A stretch of DNA of 26,371 nucleotides from DATLSM01 sp049585815 (GCA_049585815.1 JBAVAR010000133.1:1-26371); one strand, 5' to 3'. Shown: positions 7,822-16,522, counted from the first letter of the stretch. A program made the numbers and translations. The notes: a model not told the origin generated them from the letters alone.

Positions 7822-10704
7822 TCATTGGTGGGCTCCTGGCTTTCTGTGGCCATTGCGCTTCTGCTTGCCGCAGGCGGTCTGAAGGACCGGAAGGCGCTTT
7901 ACGGTCTTCCCGTTTTGGCCGGCTAGGTCGACACTTGCACGCAAGGGCTGGTTACAAAGATTGGTCCCGTTTTCCAAAAGCCCTTTACTCCCACCATCCA
8001 GGTTGAGAGTGAATTTAGAAACCGGAGTATCAGGCACCGAAGAAAAGGTAGTTCGGAGTCGTCCGGGGACGCTTTCGACGTGACCAACCAGGTTGATGTC
8101 GATCCGGCCGTTGAGGGCGGCGACGATGTCGGGTAGCTTTCGCCCGTCACCGCCGGATCGTAGGTAAACGGGACCTTCCAGGGGTTTTTCGAGCAGGGGG
8201 GTTTCAGCCTTGGCGAAGCCGATCACCGAGCTGGGTGGACACTGCTGGGCGGCATACTGGACGCGCGTGCAGGGTGCCTGGAGGTGGGCGTTGTCGAGGA
8301 ACTCGGAGTGAGGGAGAGTGACCTGTACCTCGGAAATATTGGCTTCACCTGGATTGGCAGTGAGAACGGCATGCAGAGCGGGATCGCCAGCGTGCTTGGT
8401 CGATCCGGAGACGCCCAAAGTGAGCTGGGGGGCGAAGGGGAGGGCACGGCAGTTGGCGACCTGGAAAGCCGAGGAGGGCTTGGCCACTGCGCCCTCGCTG
8501 CCAAAGACTTCGGCGCTAACCGAGAAGAGGTCACATTTGGTCGGATTGAGAGTGAAGTCGGGGCGGTTAAGTTCGATGCTGACTTCGCGGAGTCGCAGCG
8601 GGATGCCTTCGATGATCTGCGGCAGGGGATCAGACACGGCGGTGATTTGCGCGGTTTCGGGATTGACGTGAATGGCGACTCTGACCACCACGTCGCCGAG
8701 GTCATAAGGCCCTGAAACCGCCGGGGTGATCACCGCTAGGCTCAGCGGGGCACCTTTGTAGGGGCCGGCGAGGTAGACCTTGCCCGAGACGTAAAGAGGG
8801 TGGGTGCCGGCCCCGGCCCCCGTCACCGCTGTCCCGATCTGCGATGGCGCTGGGCAGCTGGGGTTGGCCTCCTCTGTCAGCCCTGAGTAGTCAGGAGACG
8901 CCGCGGCGGCCAGATCGGCATCTGAACAGTAAGGGATGCCCGCCAGGGTGGCAGTAAAGCCAGGCGGCGTTGTGATGTTCAGGGCGGTGAGATTCTGTTC
9001 ACCATCGTCGCGCGTGAGCCTAAGCGAGAAGGGGGTGTGGGCAGCGGCAGTGTTGCCGACCGATGCCGCCTGGAGGCCAGGGCCAAAAGGACGCTGGGCG
9101 CCAGGACATGGTGTTCCGTTGGGACCCGAGGATATAGTGAAGTACTGGGTAGAAGTCTGAGTTCCAAGCGTCTCATCCCATGGCGTAAAGGTCGTTCGTA
9201 CTGGGTATGTGCCGCACTGAGTTGGAGTCGCCAAGAGGCCGCGTTCGGAGCCAAAGAGGTGCATGTTGATTGCGGTGAGCGGAGTCTGGGGCAGGTTTTG
9301 GAAGGAGATGGTGAGCTGACCGGTTTCGAGGTTGGGGGTGACCGTGCCGGCGAGTTTGATGTGGAAGGCGAAGCCGTTTGCGACCAAGAAGATGCGATAG
9401 CGATTACCGGGCTGGGGCTGGCCAAGGTAGACAGAGCCTGGCAGCGGGCCCGGCAGGGCGGAACTGTCGATCGTAAGGGTGCCGACCTTGGAGAATTCTG
9501 GGCACTGGGCTTCTTCTTCGGTACCGAACCGCGCCTCGGCTTCGGAGCAGGCCGTCTTACCGTCGGCGGCGCCGGGGTTGATCGAGAAGCCCGCCGGAAG
9601 CGTGACGGTCGTCGCCTTGAGCTCGGTGGGCGACGGTACGGTGGGGCTCACCGGCTGGGGTATGCTGAGGTCGACTTCGATCCCAGAGGGCGTGTCGGTA
9701 TCGGTGCTCGTCGGCTGCGCGTAGAGGCTGGGGTTAAAGCCGAGCTGGTCGCAGCCGGTCATCTGCGGCCAGGCGGAACCCGCTTCGGTGACGCCGCCGT
9801 CATAGGAGAGAACTTCCAACGATGAGCCGAGCGGCGCTTCGCAATTCGTCGGATTTTGGAAGAACGGGGTGAGCGGGCTGTTCGAGGGATGCGGCGCAGG
9901 GGCAGAGAAGTTGGTGAAACAGGGCTTTACGATGGTGCTCGGGTCAGTGGTACTGAGTTCTCCGCTTGCGTTGCAGAGTCGACCGAGGAAGGTGGGTTCT
10001 TTGGATGGCAATTCGCTCGCGTTGAGACGCAGAAGGTCGTGGCTATGTTCTGCCGGCACCCCCCAGATATCCTGTTTGTAGCTGTGCAACGGCAGTGACC
10101 CGTGGAATATAGAGATGGCTGTCGCGTCAAGACCGTAGTCACCGCCGGTACGGGAGCTCAGTAACAAGAACTGCGGAACACTGAAGCCATTTAGGCTAAA
10201 AATTTTGAATCCAGCCAGACCCGAGACTTCGGGCGGGGGGACAAGGTCGTAGACGGCGCTGACAAAATGTTCTATTTGGCCCGTGGGGGTGGTTACGCCG
10301 ATTTCCACGACGCCGATCTGCGAGTCGATCGGGCAGGTATTTGTCGAGAACTCCGCCAGCGAGCACTGCGGTGCCGCATGGGGGTTGCCGATAGTTCCAG
10401 GAGGAAAATGAACCGTGGTGTTTTTGGCGTCCTCGCAGTCGCAGGGATTGTGGCTCGCCTGATCTATCCGGTTCTTAACTGCAAAGTTAATCTCCATGTC
10501 GGGATGGCCCCCGGCCTGGGTGGTCGACGGCAGGGTGGAGTAGGTTTCAATCGGAGTGTCGGCCTGAGAAGCGGAAGGAAGCAGCCAAAGCGCCCCAGAC
10601 ACTGCGATGGCGGCGGCGAGAATCGACCGACAGCTGCGCCGAGCTCCCGATGGCCGCCGCCCAGAGGTCGCTGCTGTGGCGAGGTTGGGCCGGAAGCAGA
10701 TCAT
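7822..10704 (-). CDS. Secreted repeat-domain protein C (complete paralogue of A)
   Basis: This is a 960-aa exported protein. The signal peptide has basic residues 20-27 and a hydrophobic core at about 28-45, ending 'SASQA|DT'. The mature part contains about four related beta-rich units (roughly 60-260, 360-510, 570-760, 785-930). Each has a 'TLP/TPPGF' strand, paired Cys with a 'CP..S.IG' stretch, and an 'L.G.VYL' strand, for example 'LPGSVYLGQPQPGNRYR' and 'LEGPVYLRSGGDG'. Many Cys residues suggest disulfides outside the cell. The end is basic ('CGKQKRNGHRKPGAHQ'). ATG 10704 overlaps the stop of D by 4 bases (ATGA), the same geometry as B-A. I recognise the style as a hypothetical family of Solirubrobacter-type actinobacteria but know no assigned function. 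A surface or wall-associated partner of D is inferred from the coupling. Confidence 0.9.
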   Translation of the reverse strand: MICFRPNLATAATSGRRPSGARRSCRSILAAAIAVSGALWLLPSASQADTPIETYSTLPSTTQAGGHPDMEINFAVKNRIDQASHNPCDCEDAKNTTVHFPPGTIGNPHAAPQCSLAEFSTNTCPIDSQIGVVEIGVTTPTGQIEHFVSAVYDLVPPPEVSGLAGFKIFSLNGFSVPQFLLLSSRTGGDYGLDATAISIFHGSLPLHSYKQDIWGVPAEHSHDLLRLNASELPSKEPTFLGRLCNASGELSTTDPSTIVKPCFTNFSAPAPHPSNSPLTPFFQNPTNCEAPLGSSLEVLSYDGGVTEAGSAWPQMTGCDQLGFNPSLYAQPTSTDTDTPSGIEVDLSIPQPVSPTVPSPTELKATTVTLPAGFSINPGAADGKTACSEAEARFGTEEEAQCPEFSKVGTLTIDSSALPGPLPGSVYLGQPQPGNRYRIFLVANGFAFHIKLAGTVTPNLETGQLTISFQNLPQTPLTAINMHLFGSERGLLATPTQCGTYPVRTTFTPWDETLGTQTSTQYFTISSGPNGTPCPGAQRPFGPGLQAASVGNTAAAHTPFSLRLTRDDGEQNLTALNITTPPGFTATLAGIPYCSDADLAAAASPDYSGLTEEANPSCPAPSQIGTAVTGAGAGTHPLYVSGKVYLAGPYKGAPLSLAVITPAVSGPYDLGDVVVRVAIHVNPETAQITAVSDPLPQIIEGIPLRLREVSIELNRPDFTLNPTKCDLFSVSAEVFGSEGAVAKPSSAFQVANCRALPFAPQLTLGVSGSTKHAGDPALHAVLTANPGEANISEVQVTLPHSEFLDNAHLQAPCTRVQYAAQQCPPSSVIGFAKAETPLLEKPLEGPVYLRSGGDGRKLPDIVAALNGRIDINLVGHVESVPGRLRTTFSSVPDTPVSKFTLNLDGGSKGLLENGTNLCNQPLRASVDLAGQNGKTVKRLPVLQTACGKQKRNGHRKPGAHQ

Positions 10705-13700
10705 TTCCTGCCTGCGCGATCATGTTTGGTGGCCCTGCCGCGGTGAGCCCCACGCGAGCGTTTGTGGCGCTTCTTGTGATGTCTCACCGGGGTCTGAGTG
10801 ACGTTGCCGCCCGCGCCGAGCGCAGCGCCTGTCCCACTCTGCAAAGCAGCCGAAGGTTCGCTGCCGGGACCGTGACACTCGTCAGCGGCTTCGCAGGACG
10901 GCGGTGGCGGGGGAGCGGAGAAGCCACCGCCTGAGCGGGCGTCGTAGAACTTGATGAAACGGCCGTTGTGGTCTTCGGGGACCAGCGTTTCGAGGGTCGA
11001 GAAGTAGACGTCGGTGCCGTTTGCGCTAACCCCAATCAGCCCAGGAGCGCTTGCGGGGTTGATTTCCGATTCTGAGCCGACACCGCCCTTGCCGGGGGTG
11101 ATCAGCTGGGGGCGGCCATTGACATACTCATAGACATCCTCCGAGCCATTGGAGTCTTCGTGGACGAGCGCTTCATCGGTGCTGAAGAAGGTGCGACCGT
11201 CATTGGCCATGAAGAGCCCATCCTGGCTGGCTTCTACGTTCGACGTTGCAGGAGCACCACTAGGGTTGCAGGAGACGCAGACGATCTTCCGAGTAGATGG
11301 TTCATAGGTGTACATCTCGAGATGTCCGGCGTTTTCGTACTGAGTGATCGGGGAGGCGGTGACAAACGCCATGTGGGCGTCGTTGGCAGACACCTGCATC
11401 CTGGCGATCGGCGTGTCGCTGCAGGCAGAGTTACCGGAGGACTGGTAGCAGAAGGGACCAGTCGTAAAGGTGGTGACGTACTGAACTGCTCCGTTGCGGT
11501 AATCGTAGAGGTTCTCGTGATTGGGGACCCCGCGAGTTCCGTCGAGCTGCTCGGGGGAGAAGAAGTAGACATCCCCGTTTTCGGCGGCGATCGCATTATC
11601 GGAATGGCAGTTGCCGCCGGCGCCACCGACCAGCGTACAGTAGGAGGTGTCGGAATAGGTGACTATGCCGCATTGCGAGGTGAAGCTGGCATTGCAGTCC
11701 GCAGTGTTGCCAGCCCCGGCGGGGGAGCCGGGGCTGGCTTTAGAGATCAGGGTCAGCGAGTTGGTCGCTTCGGACCACATGTAGAGGGAGGTGCCGCCAT
11801 GATCGGGGTCTTCGCCGGTGAGGTGTTCTTCAGAGGTGAAGTAAACCTTGGAGCCGTCCGGGGTCATGCCGACGTAGGTGACGTCGTGGCCCTGGGAAAC
11901 GTCGTAGGTGACCGCGTCGCCCACGCGCATATACAGGTGGCTTGACTGCAGCTGGCAGCGCGAGACTACGCCGCGGAAGGTCGATTCACAATGGGTCACT
12001 TCTGGACACTGGGCGGACCCACAAGGCCCGACGGCTCCGGCGGCCATGAGGATATGGGAGCCGTTACTTGAAACCGCCGGTATCTGAAGGGTATCGCCAG
12101 CTTCATCGGTAGGCTCGGCGGGAATGGGCGCGCCGCCGGCGAGCTTGGAGGCAACATCGACGGATTTCGTGACCGTATTGTTGTCATAGACGGAACCGGG
12201 AGGGGTCACCTGCCCTTCCGAGCCTTCCGAGGCGAACGTACTCCACTCGGTGGCAAAGACGAAATGACTGAGGTCAGACGAGGCGGTGACGTCACCCGGG
12301 CAGAGATTTGAACCTCGAAATCCACCCTGAACGACATTCAAGCAATCGAGGGCATGCACGCCTCCGGCCGTCGGCACCGGAGCCTTCCCTTCTTCGGCAA
12401 GGTAATGGCCACCAGGGGCAATCGAGAGATTGGTTGGCCAACGTTCAAGGAAGCGCCCGTCGGCGCTCCAGACATAGGGCGCATTGGAAGCGCCTTCGGC
12501 TTCAATGTTGCCGTCGTCCCAGTCTGCGAATGTGTCCATCGCCGGGTCGGTGAGAACATTGTTCTGAATCTTGTAAGGTGGCGCCCCGTTGGCCTCGTTC
12601 GACCTGCCAATTTCACTTCCCTGCAGTCCAGTTAGCCCGGCGCCCACCACTCCAGCCGAGACGGGCGGGCCCATCTGCGGGCCTCCATCAACCGCAACTT
12701 CATTGGCTGGAAGTCCCACGTACTTGGTGACCCAACCGGTGTCGGTTCGGGTGGCGACATAGAGGTCGCCCTCATTGTCAATCGGGCTACCGCCTGAACC
12801 CGGGACTGTGGAGTACCGTCCGGTAAAGGAGAAACGGGCGGGGCTAGCCGCGTAACCTGTGTTGGGACCGCCTGGATAGAAGAATGTACCACCGGCATTT
12901 CCCGGCGAGACAAGCTCGTAGGCGCGGCAGTCGGGTAGGTAGTTGGCCTGCGACTGCTGGCGGACGTTTTCGTTAGGGCAGCTGGGCGGATAGAAGTTAA
13001 AGGTGTGATCTTCCGCGATAGTCGTACCGTCTTCATTCGTCGCGACGAGAGTGTAGTGGTAGACGACGTTCGGAGTCAGATTGCTAAGAGGAATTTCGAC
13101 GGTCTGATCGGAATTGGACGCCTCAAGCGTGACTTCGTGTTCAGGCGCAACCTGCCCATACTGTGTAGTGACTCCATATTCAACTTTATAGGTGGTATCT
13201 AGCCCATTTGGGTTAACCTTGGCAATCAGCTGAGCAGTCGTGGCGGTGAGGTCTTCGGCTCGAAGCCCATCGATCGAGGGGGGCTGGGTCGTGATGAAGG
13301 TCCGGTCAGAACTCTTACGAGTGGCTTCGGCGGAGTTCGTGACGACAAGCCGGTAGTGATCCTGGGTGCCGCCGACGAGACCGGTGATTTTCGCCGTGAC
13401 TTTGGTGGGTTCTGACGCTGAGTTTGGAAGGTTTGGCGGGATCGGCGGCGAACAAGGCAAGGTGGTGCCGTAGGAGCGGTCGAAGCCGTATTCAAAGTGA
13501 CATGAGGTGATTTCCCCGCGGCCAGCGGGTTCGATCTGGCCGACCAGGGTGATTGCAGATTCGGTCACTTCTTCAGGCGGGAGGATCGTGACGATGGGCC
13601 GCGCGTCGGCGAAAACGGCGACGTCATTGCCGGTCGAGTTGGCCGCGTAAACGTTGCCGGAGGCGCCGTCAACTGCAATACCGGCGGCACCAGATAAGTC

Positions 13701-15509
13701 GCCAGCGCCGAAGGTGTCCAACGTTTCACAGAGAAAGCATTCGGAATGGCCGATGGCTTCAGGTTCGGCTTCGGCCGAGTAAACTTCGCCGTTGGAGGGA
13801 TCGAGGGCAAAGCTTGGAACGATGAAGACACCATCGAAAAATGTCTCACTATTGCCTCTGGGACCTTGGGCCGGTGGAATGTAAGCGCCAGCCTGGGTGT
13901 ACCTCCACAGACTGTAGCTGTAATGGGCCCCCGTAACATATAAGTCGCCTTCGGCGTTGACGGCAACATCCAGTAGTGGTCCAAAGTTAGGCAGGTCGGT
14001 GGCATCGGAGCCGTTCTTCTGGCCATCTGCACCCCAGCTCGTGATGATATGACCCGAGGCATCGAACTTCGAAACCAAGTTGTCGCCCCTGTCGGCGACG
14101 TAGACGTCGCCGACAGATGGATCGAAGGCTTCACAGGCAACACCCGTCAGGGGCGGCTCTTGCTGATTGCATGAGTTGTCGACTGCCAGAACGGACGGCA
14201 ACTCAAGTGCGCCTGGGCCTTCGGCCGGTTCGCCGGGTTGGCATTCTTCACTTTTCGTGCAGACATCCCTCTCGGCTTCTGTGTTGCCGTGTTTGTTGAC
14301 GTCTTTGCCGAACATAAGGAGGAATTCGCCTTTTTCGTTGAACTTCTCGACGTCGTAGCCGGCGGTACCGGGGGCGGCCGTAGTGACGGTTGCGGTGCCG
14401 CCGGTGAGGCCAGAAGCTTCGGCCGTGATCTGTTTGACATCGGTCTTACCAAGTGCCTGGACAAACGTGACTATGTAGACCCCGGCTTCTTCGGTGACCG
14501 ACACGTTGCCTATGCCGATCGTGGAGAGTCCTTCGAGGGCTCCCTGGAGCGTCGGGGGAGGAGCGTTGTAGGGAAGGGCGGCGGAGAGGGAGACGGCGGA
14601 GGCGGATTCGGTAGGGAGGGAGGAGAGTTCGAGGGTACCGGGGCCAATAGCGGTAATCGTGGTGTTGGCGGGGAGGCCCACCCCTTGGATCAGCTCGCCG
14701 ACGGAGAAGGCGCCGGTGGAGGTGGTCAGGCCGGTGACCTGATTAGAGCCGGCGGTGAGCGAGACGCCCGTGGCGGTGATCGTGGGGAGCTGAGAGAGGG
14801 TGAGGGTGCCGGGGCCGACGGCTTTGATCGTGGTGCCGGTGGGGATGCCGGAGCCTTCGATCCTCTGGCCAACCGCGAAGGCGCCTGACTGGGTGGTGAG
14901 CCCGGTGACTTCATCTGAGGCCGCGAAAATTTCGTTGCATGATCCGCCCGCGCCCATCAGATTTACGGAAATGGTGAGGGTGTTGCCGGGGCCGACTGCT
15001 TCGATCGTGGTGCCGGAGGGCATGCCGAGGCCTTCGATCCTCTGGCCAACCGCGAAGGCGCCGCCATGGGTTTCGAAGGTGATCACATCGGGGATCGACG
15101 TGGTGCATCCGACCCCGAATGCGTAACTGAGTGTGCCTTCGCCGGTGGCAGCGCTGAAGCTTCCTTCGCCGGTGGCGGCGCTGAGGTTGCCGTTACCGGT
15201 GGCGCCGGTGACCTTGCCTTCAAAGCCGAGGTTGTAGGTGCCGCCAGTGGCAGTGACGGTGACGGCCTGCCGCTCGTTGGCGCCGGGGTTGGCGACGTAG
15301 ACGTCGCCGTTTGACTGATCGACGGCGACGTCGGATGGGCTGCCGAGTGGGTAGGGATTGGTGGAAGTGGCGGGGGGGCCGCCGAAGGTGGCTTTGAAGA
15401 CATGGCTGACGGCGGCGGAGGCGGAGAGGGGCAGCGCCATCGCGGCGGCGACGCACAGCGTGGTGGCGCAGGACAAATGCCTAAGTTTGCGGTGCTTAGG
15501 GGCTTTCAC
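10701..15509 (-). CDS. Giant secreted NHL/FN3/propeller protein D with polybasic C-terminus
   Basis: This is a 1602-aa protein starting at GTG 15509. The signal peptide (about residues 12-32, 'LPLSASA|AVSH') is well placed, which supports the start. NHL blades begin at about 55 ('GSPSDVAVDQSNGDVYVAN'). Next come a 9-residue repeat (103-129), three copies of a 'GAFAVGQRIEG...GTTI.AVGPG' unit (about 141-310), more NHL blades (about 385-635), and two FN3-like domains (about 638-740, 744-838). The junction motif 'CPNENVRQQ...DCRAYELVSP' is at 844-869. A PD40/TolB-like propeller follows ('DGSKVYFTSEEHLTGED', 1218-1234). The end has 'DECHGPGSEP' at about 1543-1552 and a tail rich in His, Lys and Arg. 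B is the paralogue, without the repeat insert. No membrane anchor or LPXTG motif is visible, so retention by the basic tail is only a guess. The gene is first in the D-C pair and follows a hairpin. Confidence 0.9.
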   Translation of the reverse strand: MKAPKHRKLRHLSCATTLCVAAAMALPLSASAAVSHVFKATFGGPPATSTNPYPLGSPSDVAVDQSNGDVYVANPGANERQAVTVTATGGTYNLGFEGKVTGATGNGNLSAATGEGSFSAATGEGTLSYAFGVGCTTSIPDVITFETHGGAFAVGQRIEGLGMPSGTTIEAVGPGNTLTISVNLMGAGGSCNEIFAASDEVTGLTTQSGAFAVGQRIEGSGIPTGTTIKAVGPGTLTLSQLPTITATGVSLTAGSNQVTGLTTSTGAFSVGELIQGVGLPANTTITAIGPGTLELSSLPTESASAVSLSAALPYNAPPPTLQGALEGLSTIGIGNVSVTEEAGVYIVTFVQALGKTDVKQITAEASGLTGGTATVTTAAPGTAGYDVEKFNEKGEFLLMFGKDVNKHGNTEAERDVCTKSEECQPGEPAEGPGALELPSVLAVDNSCNQQEPPLTGVACEAFDPSVGDVYVADRGDNLVSKFDASGHIITSWGADGQKNGSDATDLPNFGPLLDVAVNAEGDLYVTGAHYSYSLWRYTQAGAYIPPAQGPRGNSETFFDGVFIVPSFALDPSNGEVYSAEAEPEAIGHSECFLCETLDTFGAGDLSGAAGIAVDGASGNVYAANSTGNDVAVFADARPIVTILPPEEVTESAITLVGQIEPAGRGEITSCHFEYGFDRSYGTTLPCSPPIPPNLPNSASEPTKVTAKITGLVGGTQDHYRLVVTNSAEATRKSSDRTFITTQPPSIDGLRAEDLTATTAQLIAKVNPNGLDTTYKVEYGVTTQYGQVAPEHEVTLEASNSDQTVEIPLSNLTPNVVYHYTLVATNEDGTTIAEDHTFNFYPPSCPNENVRQQSQANYLPDCRAYELVSPGNAGGTFFYPGGPNTGYAASPARFSFTGRYSTVPGSGGSPIDNEGDLYVATRTDTGWVTKYVGLPANEVAVDGGPQMGPPVSAGVVGAGLTGLQGSEIGRSNEANGAPPYKIQNNVLTDPAMDTFADWDDGNIEAEGASNAPYVWSADGRFLERWPTNLSIAPGGHYLAEEGKAPVPTAGGVHALDCLNVVQGGFRGSNLCPGDVTASSDLSHFVFATEWSTFASEGSEGQVTPPGSVYDNNTVTKSVDVASKLAGGAPIPAEPTDEAGDTLQIPAVSSNGSHILMAAGAVGPCGSAQCPEVTHCESTFRGVVSRCQLQSSHLYMRVGDAVTYDVSQGHDVTYVGMTPDGSKVYFTSEEHLTGEDPDHGGTSLYMWSEATNSLTLISKASPGSPAGAGNTADCNASFTSQCGIVTYSDTSYCTLVGGAGGNCHSDNAIAAENGDVYFFSPEQLDGTRGVPNHENLYDYRNGAVQYVTTFTTGPFCYQSSGNSACSDTPIARMQVSANDAHMAFVTASPITQYENAGHLEMYTYEPSTRKIVCVSCNPSGAPATSNVEASQDGLFMANDGRTFFSTDEALVHEDSNGSEDVYEYVNGRPQLITPGKGGVGSESEINPASAPGLIGVSANGTDVYFSTLETLVPEDHNGRFIKFYDARSGGGFSAPPPPPSCEAADECHGPGSEPSAALQSGTGAALGAGGNVTQTPVRHHKKRHKRSRGAHRGRATKHDRAGRK
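14580..15089 (-). repeat. Three diverged tandem units in protein D ('VGQRIEG / GTTI.AVGPG')
   Basis: The three units cover about residues 141-310 of protein D. Each has the pattern 'GAF.VG..I.G.G.P..TTI.A.GPG'. Two units keep a 33-base identical stretch (14853-14885 and 15030-15062), which indicates recent duplication or gene conversion; the third is diverged. Paralogue B lacks the block. Confidence 0.8.
15123..15203 (-). repeat. Three 27-base units encoding a 9-residue Gly/Ser/Ala repeat in protein D
   Basis: The units encode 'ATGNGNLSA', 'ATGEGSFSA' and 'ATGEGTLSY'. They stand next to the larger tandem units of the same gene and are probably a flexible spacer or a beta-strand ladder. Confidence 0.75.
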
Positions 15510-15550
15510 TCTGCTATCTCTTTGTTCTCTCGTAGGTGGTGGTGTAGCGG

Positions 15551-15586
15551 ACTCCCTGGGCCGGCACGTGAGCCGTCCCAGGGAGT
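15551..15586 (-). terminator. Strong hairpin after the collagen-like gene
   Basis: ACTCCCTGGG (15551-15560) and CCCAGGGAGT (15577-15586) are perfect 10-bp complements. After one mismatch, CGGC (15562-15565) and GCCG (15572-15575) extend the stem around a 6-base loop. On the minus strand it lies 18 bases after the stop of the collagen-like gene and 41 bases before the GTG of gene D. No T-run follows. It is a likely terminator or 3'-end stabiliser, and may separate the collagen-like transcript from the D-C-B-A transcript or reduce read-through into it. Confidence 0.65.
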
Positions 15587-15604
15587 TAGACGGTTGGGTG
15601 CGGG

Positions 15605-16504
15605 CTAGGGCGCGGTCACCGCCCAGGTGCAGCGGAAGCGCGCAAACTGCTCGGATTCCCCTTTTTCGTACTTAACTGTGGCAACGGCTCCGGTAGTAGC
15701 GGCGCCTTTAGTGCCGAGTCCAACAGGAGTTTCGATCACAGCGACCTTAATTTGCCTTCCGGGTTCTTCTGGACTTGCAAATCTTTCACCCTCGTAGACA
15801 CAGAGGTTGCCTTCGGCCGCGGTCGGTGCTGCAGCGATCCCCTGGCAGGCGGCCACAGGGTCAGGGTGTTGTTCCTGGTCTTCAAAGGTTACGTAATGGA
15901 CTTCGCCAGCGCCGAGGCTTGCGGGGAGGGGGATGGGGATGGAGATCGAGCCTTCCTCGAACTCCGCTTCGGACTCCGCTTCGAGACCACCTGGAAAACG
16001 AACGCCGAAGCTTCCGGTCTCGGTGGCGCCCTGAGGGAGGGTGCCGCCGGCGGTCCAGGGGGAACCCTTCAGACTCGTGCCGGGGGTGGGCCAGTGGCCG
16101 CCGGCCTTGGGGCCGAAGAGTTCGTCGGTTTCGGTGTCGATGAAGAAGTCGCCTTCGTTGCCTTGGGTGTCGAGGGGCGCGGCAGTGCCGTGGAGGACGG
16201 ACTTGCCGTTGGCGCCTGGAGGTCCTTCGGGGCCTTCTTTGCCTTCTTTGCCTTCTTTGCCATTAGTTCCGGCCGCACCAGCCGGGCCGATTTCACCCTT
16301 CGGACCGACGAGACCTGCAGGACCAGCGGGTCCAGTTGCGCCGGGAGCGCCAGGTTTTCCTGGTTTGCCCTGCTTACCCTGCTTGGCCTTGGAAGCTGTG
16401 GCGTTGTTCGCGGCGTAGGCGCCGCCACTGAAGGCGAAGACGATCGCGAGGGCGGAGAGGGCGAGGCCGACGCTGCCGAACTGGTCGTGGAGCTTGGCGA
16501 ACAT
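15605..16504 (-). CDS. Secreted or anchored collagen-like protein (20 Gly-X-Y triplets)
   Basis: This is a 299-aa protein. A hydrophobic N-terminal segment (about residues 12-31, ending 'GGAYAANN') acts as a signal peptide or anchor. Twenty uninterrupted Gly-X-Y triplets span residues 41-100, including 'GPAGPAGLVGPKGEIGPAG' and 'GKEGKEGKEG'. The segment after it, 'GDFFIDTETDELFGPKAGG', resembles the 'GDFYIDT..N.LYGPK' stretch common downstream of bacterial collagen repeats. The C-terminal 150 residues are probably a beta-rich globular head. ATG 16504 has a good ribosome binding site (GAGGAG, complement of 16517-16522) 12 bases upstream. Bacterial collagen-like proteins usually form trimeric stalks at the cell surface; that role is inferred here. 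It heads the minus-strand block of exported proteins, separated from gene D by 95 bases. Confidence 0.88.
   Translation of the reverse strand: MFAKLHDQFGSVGLALSALAIVFAFSGGAYAANNATASKAKQGKQGKPGKPGAPGATGPAGPAGLVGPKGEIGPAGAAGTNGKEGKEGKEGPEGPPGANGKSVLHGTAAPLDTQGNEGDFFIDTETDELFGPKAGGHWPTPGTSLKGSPWTAGGTLPQGATETGSFGVRFPGGLEAESEAEFEEGSISIPIPLPASLGAGEVHYVTFEDQEQHPDPVAACQGIAAAPTAAEGNLCVYEGERFASPEEPGRQIKVAVIETPVGLGTKGAATTGAVATVKYEKGESEQFARFRCTWAVTAP
16233..16259 (-). repeat. Three perfect 9-base repeats in the collagen-like gene
   Basis: The 9-mer CCTTCTTTG occurs three times in a row (plus-strand reading), coding for the 'GKE' triplets. Length variation by slippage here would keep the reading frame and add or remove whole Gly-X-Y triplets. 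Confidence 0.8.
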
Positions 16505-16516
16505 TTTGGGTTATTT

Positions 16517-16522
16517 CTCCTC
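16517..16522 (-). promoter_or_regulatory. Ribosome binding site of the collagen-like gene
   Basis: GAGGAG on the minus strand lies 12 bases before ATG 16504 and fixes this start. No clear -10/-35 pair was found upstream. Confidence 0.6.

Noticed and set aside
12301..12320. tRNA-like 'GATTTGAACC' string
   Set aside because: It lies inside the well-supported coding sequence of D with no other tRNA landmark around it.
14580..15203. Possible CRISPR array
   Set aside because: The repeats are in frame, encode a protein pattern and have no unique spacers; no cas genes are present.
2672..15509. LPXTG-type sortase anchoring of the giant proteins
   Set aside because: No LPXTG motif followed by a hydrophobic helix at any C-terminus; the ends are polybasic.
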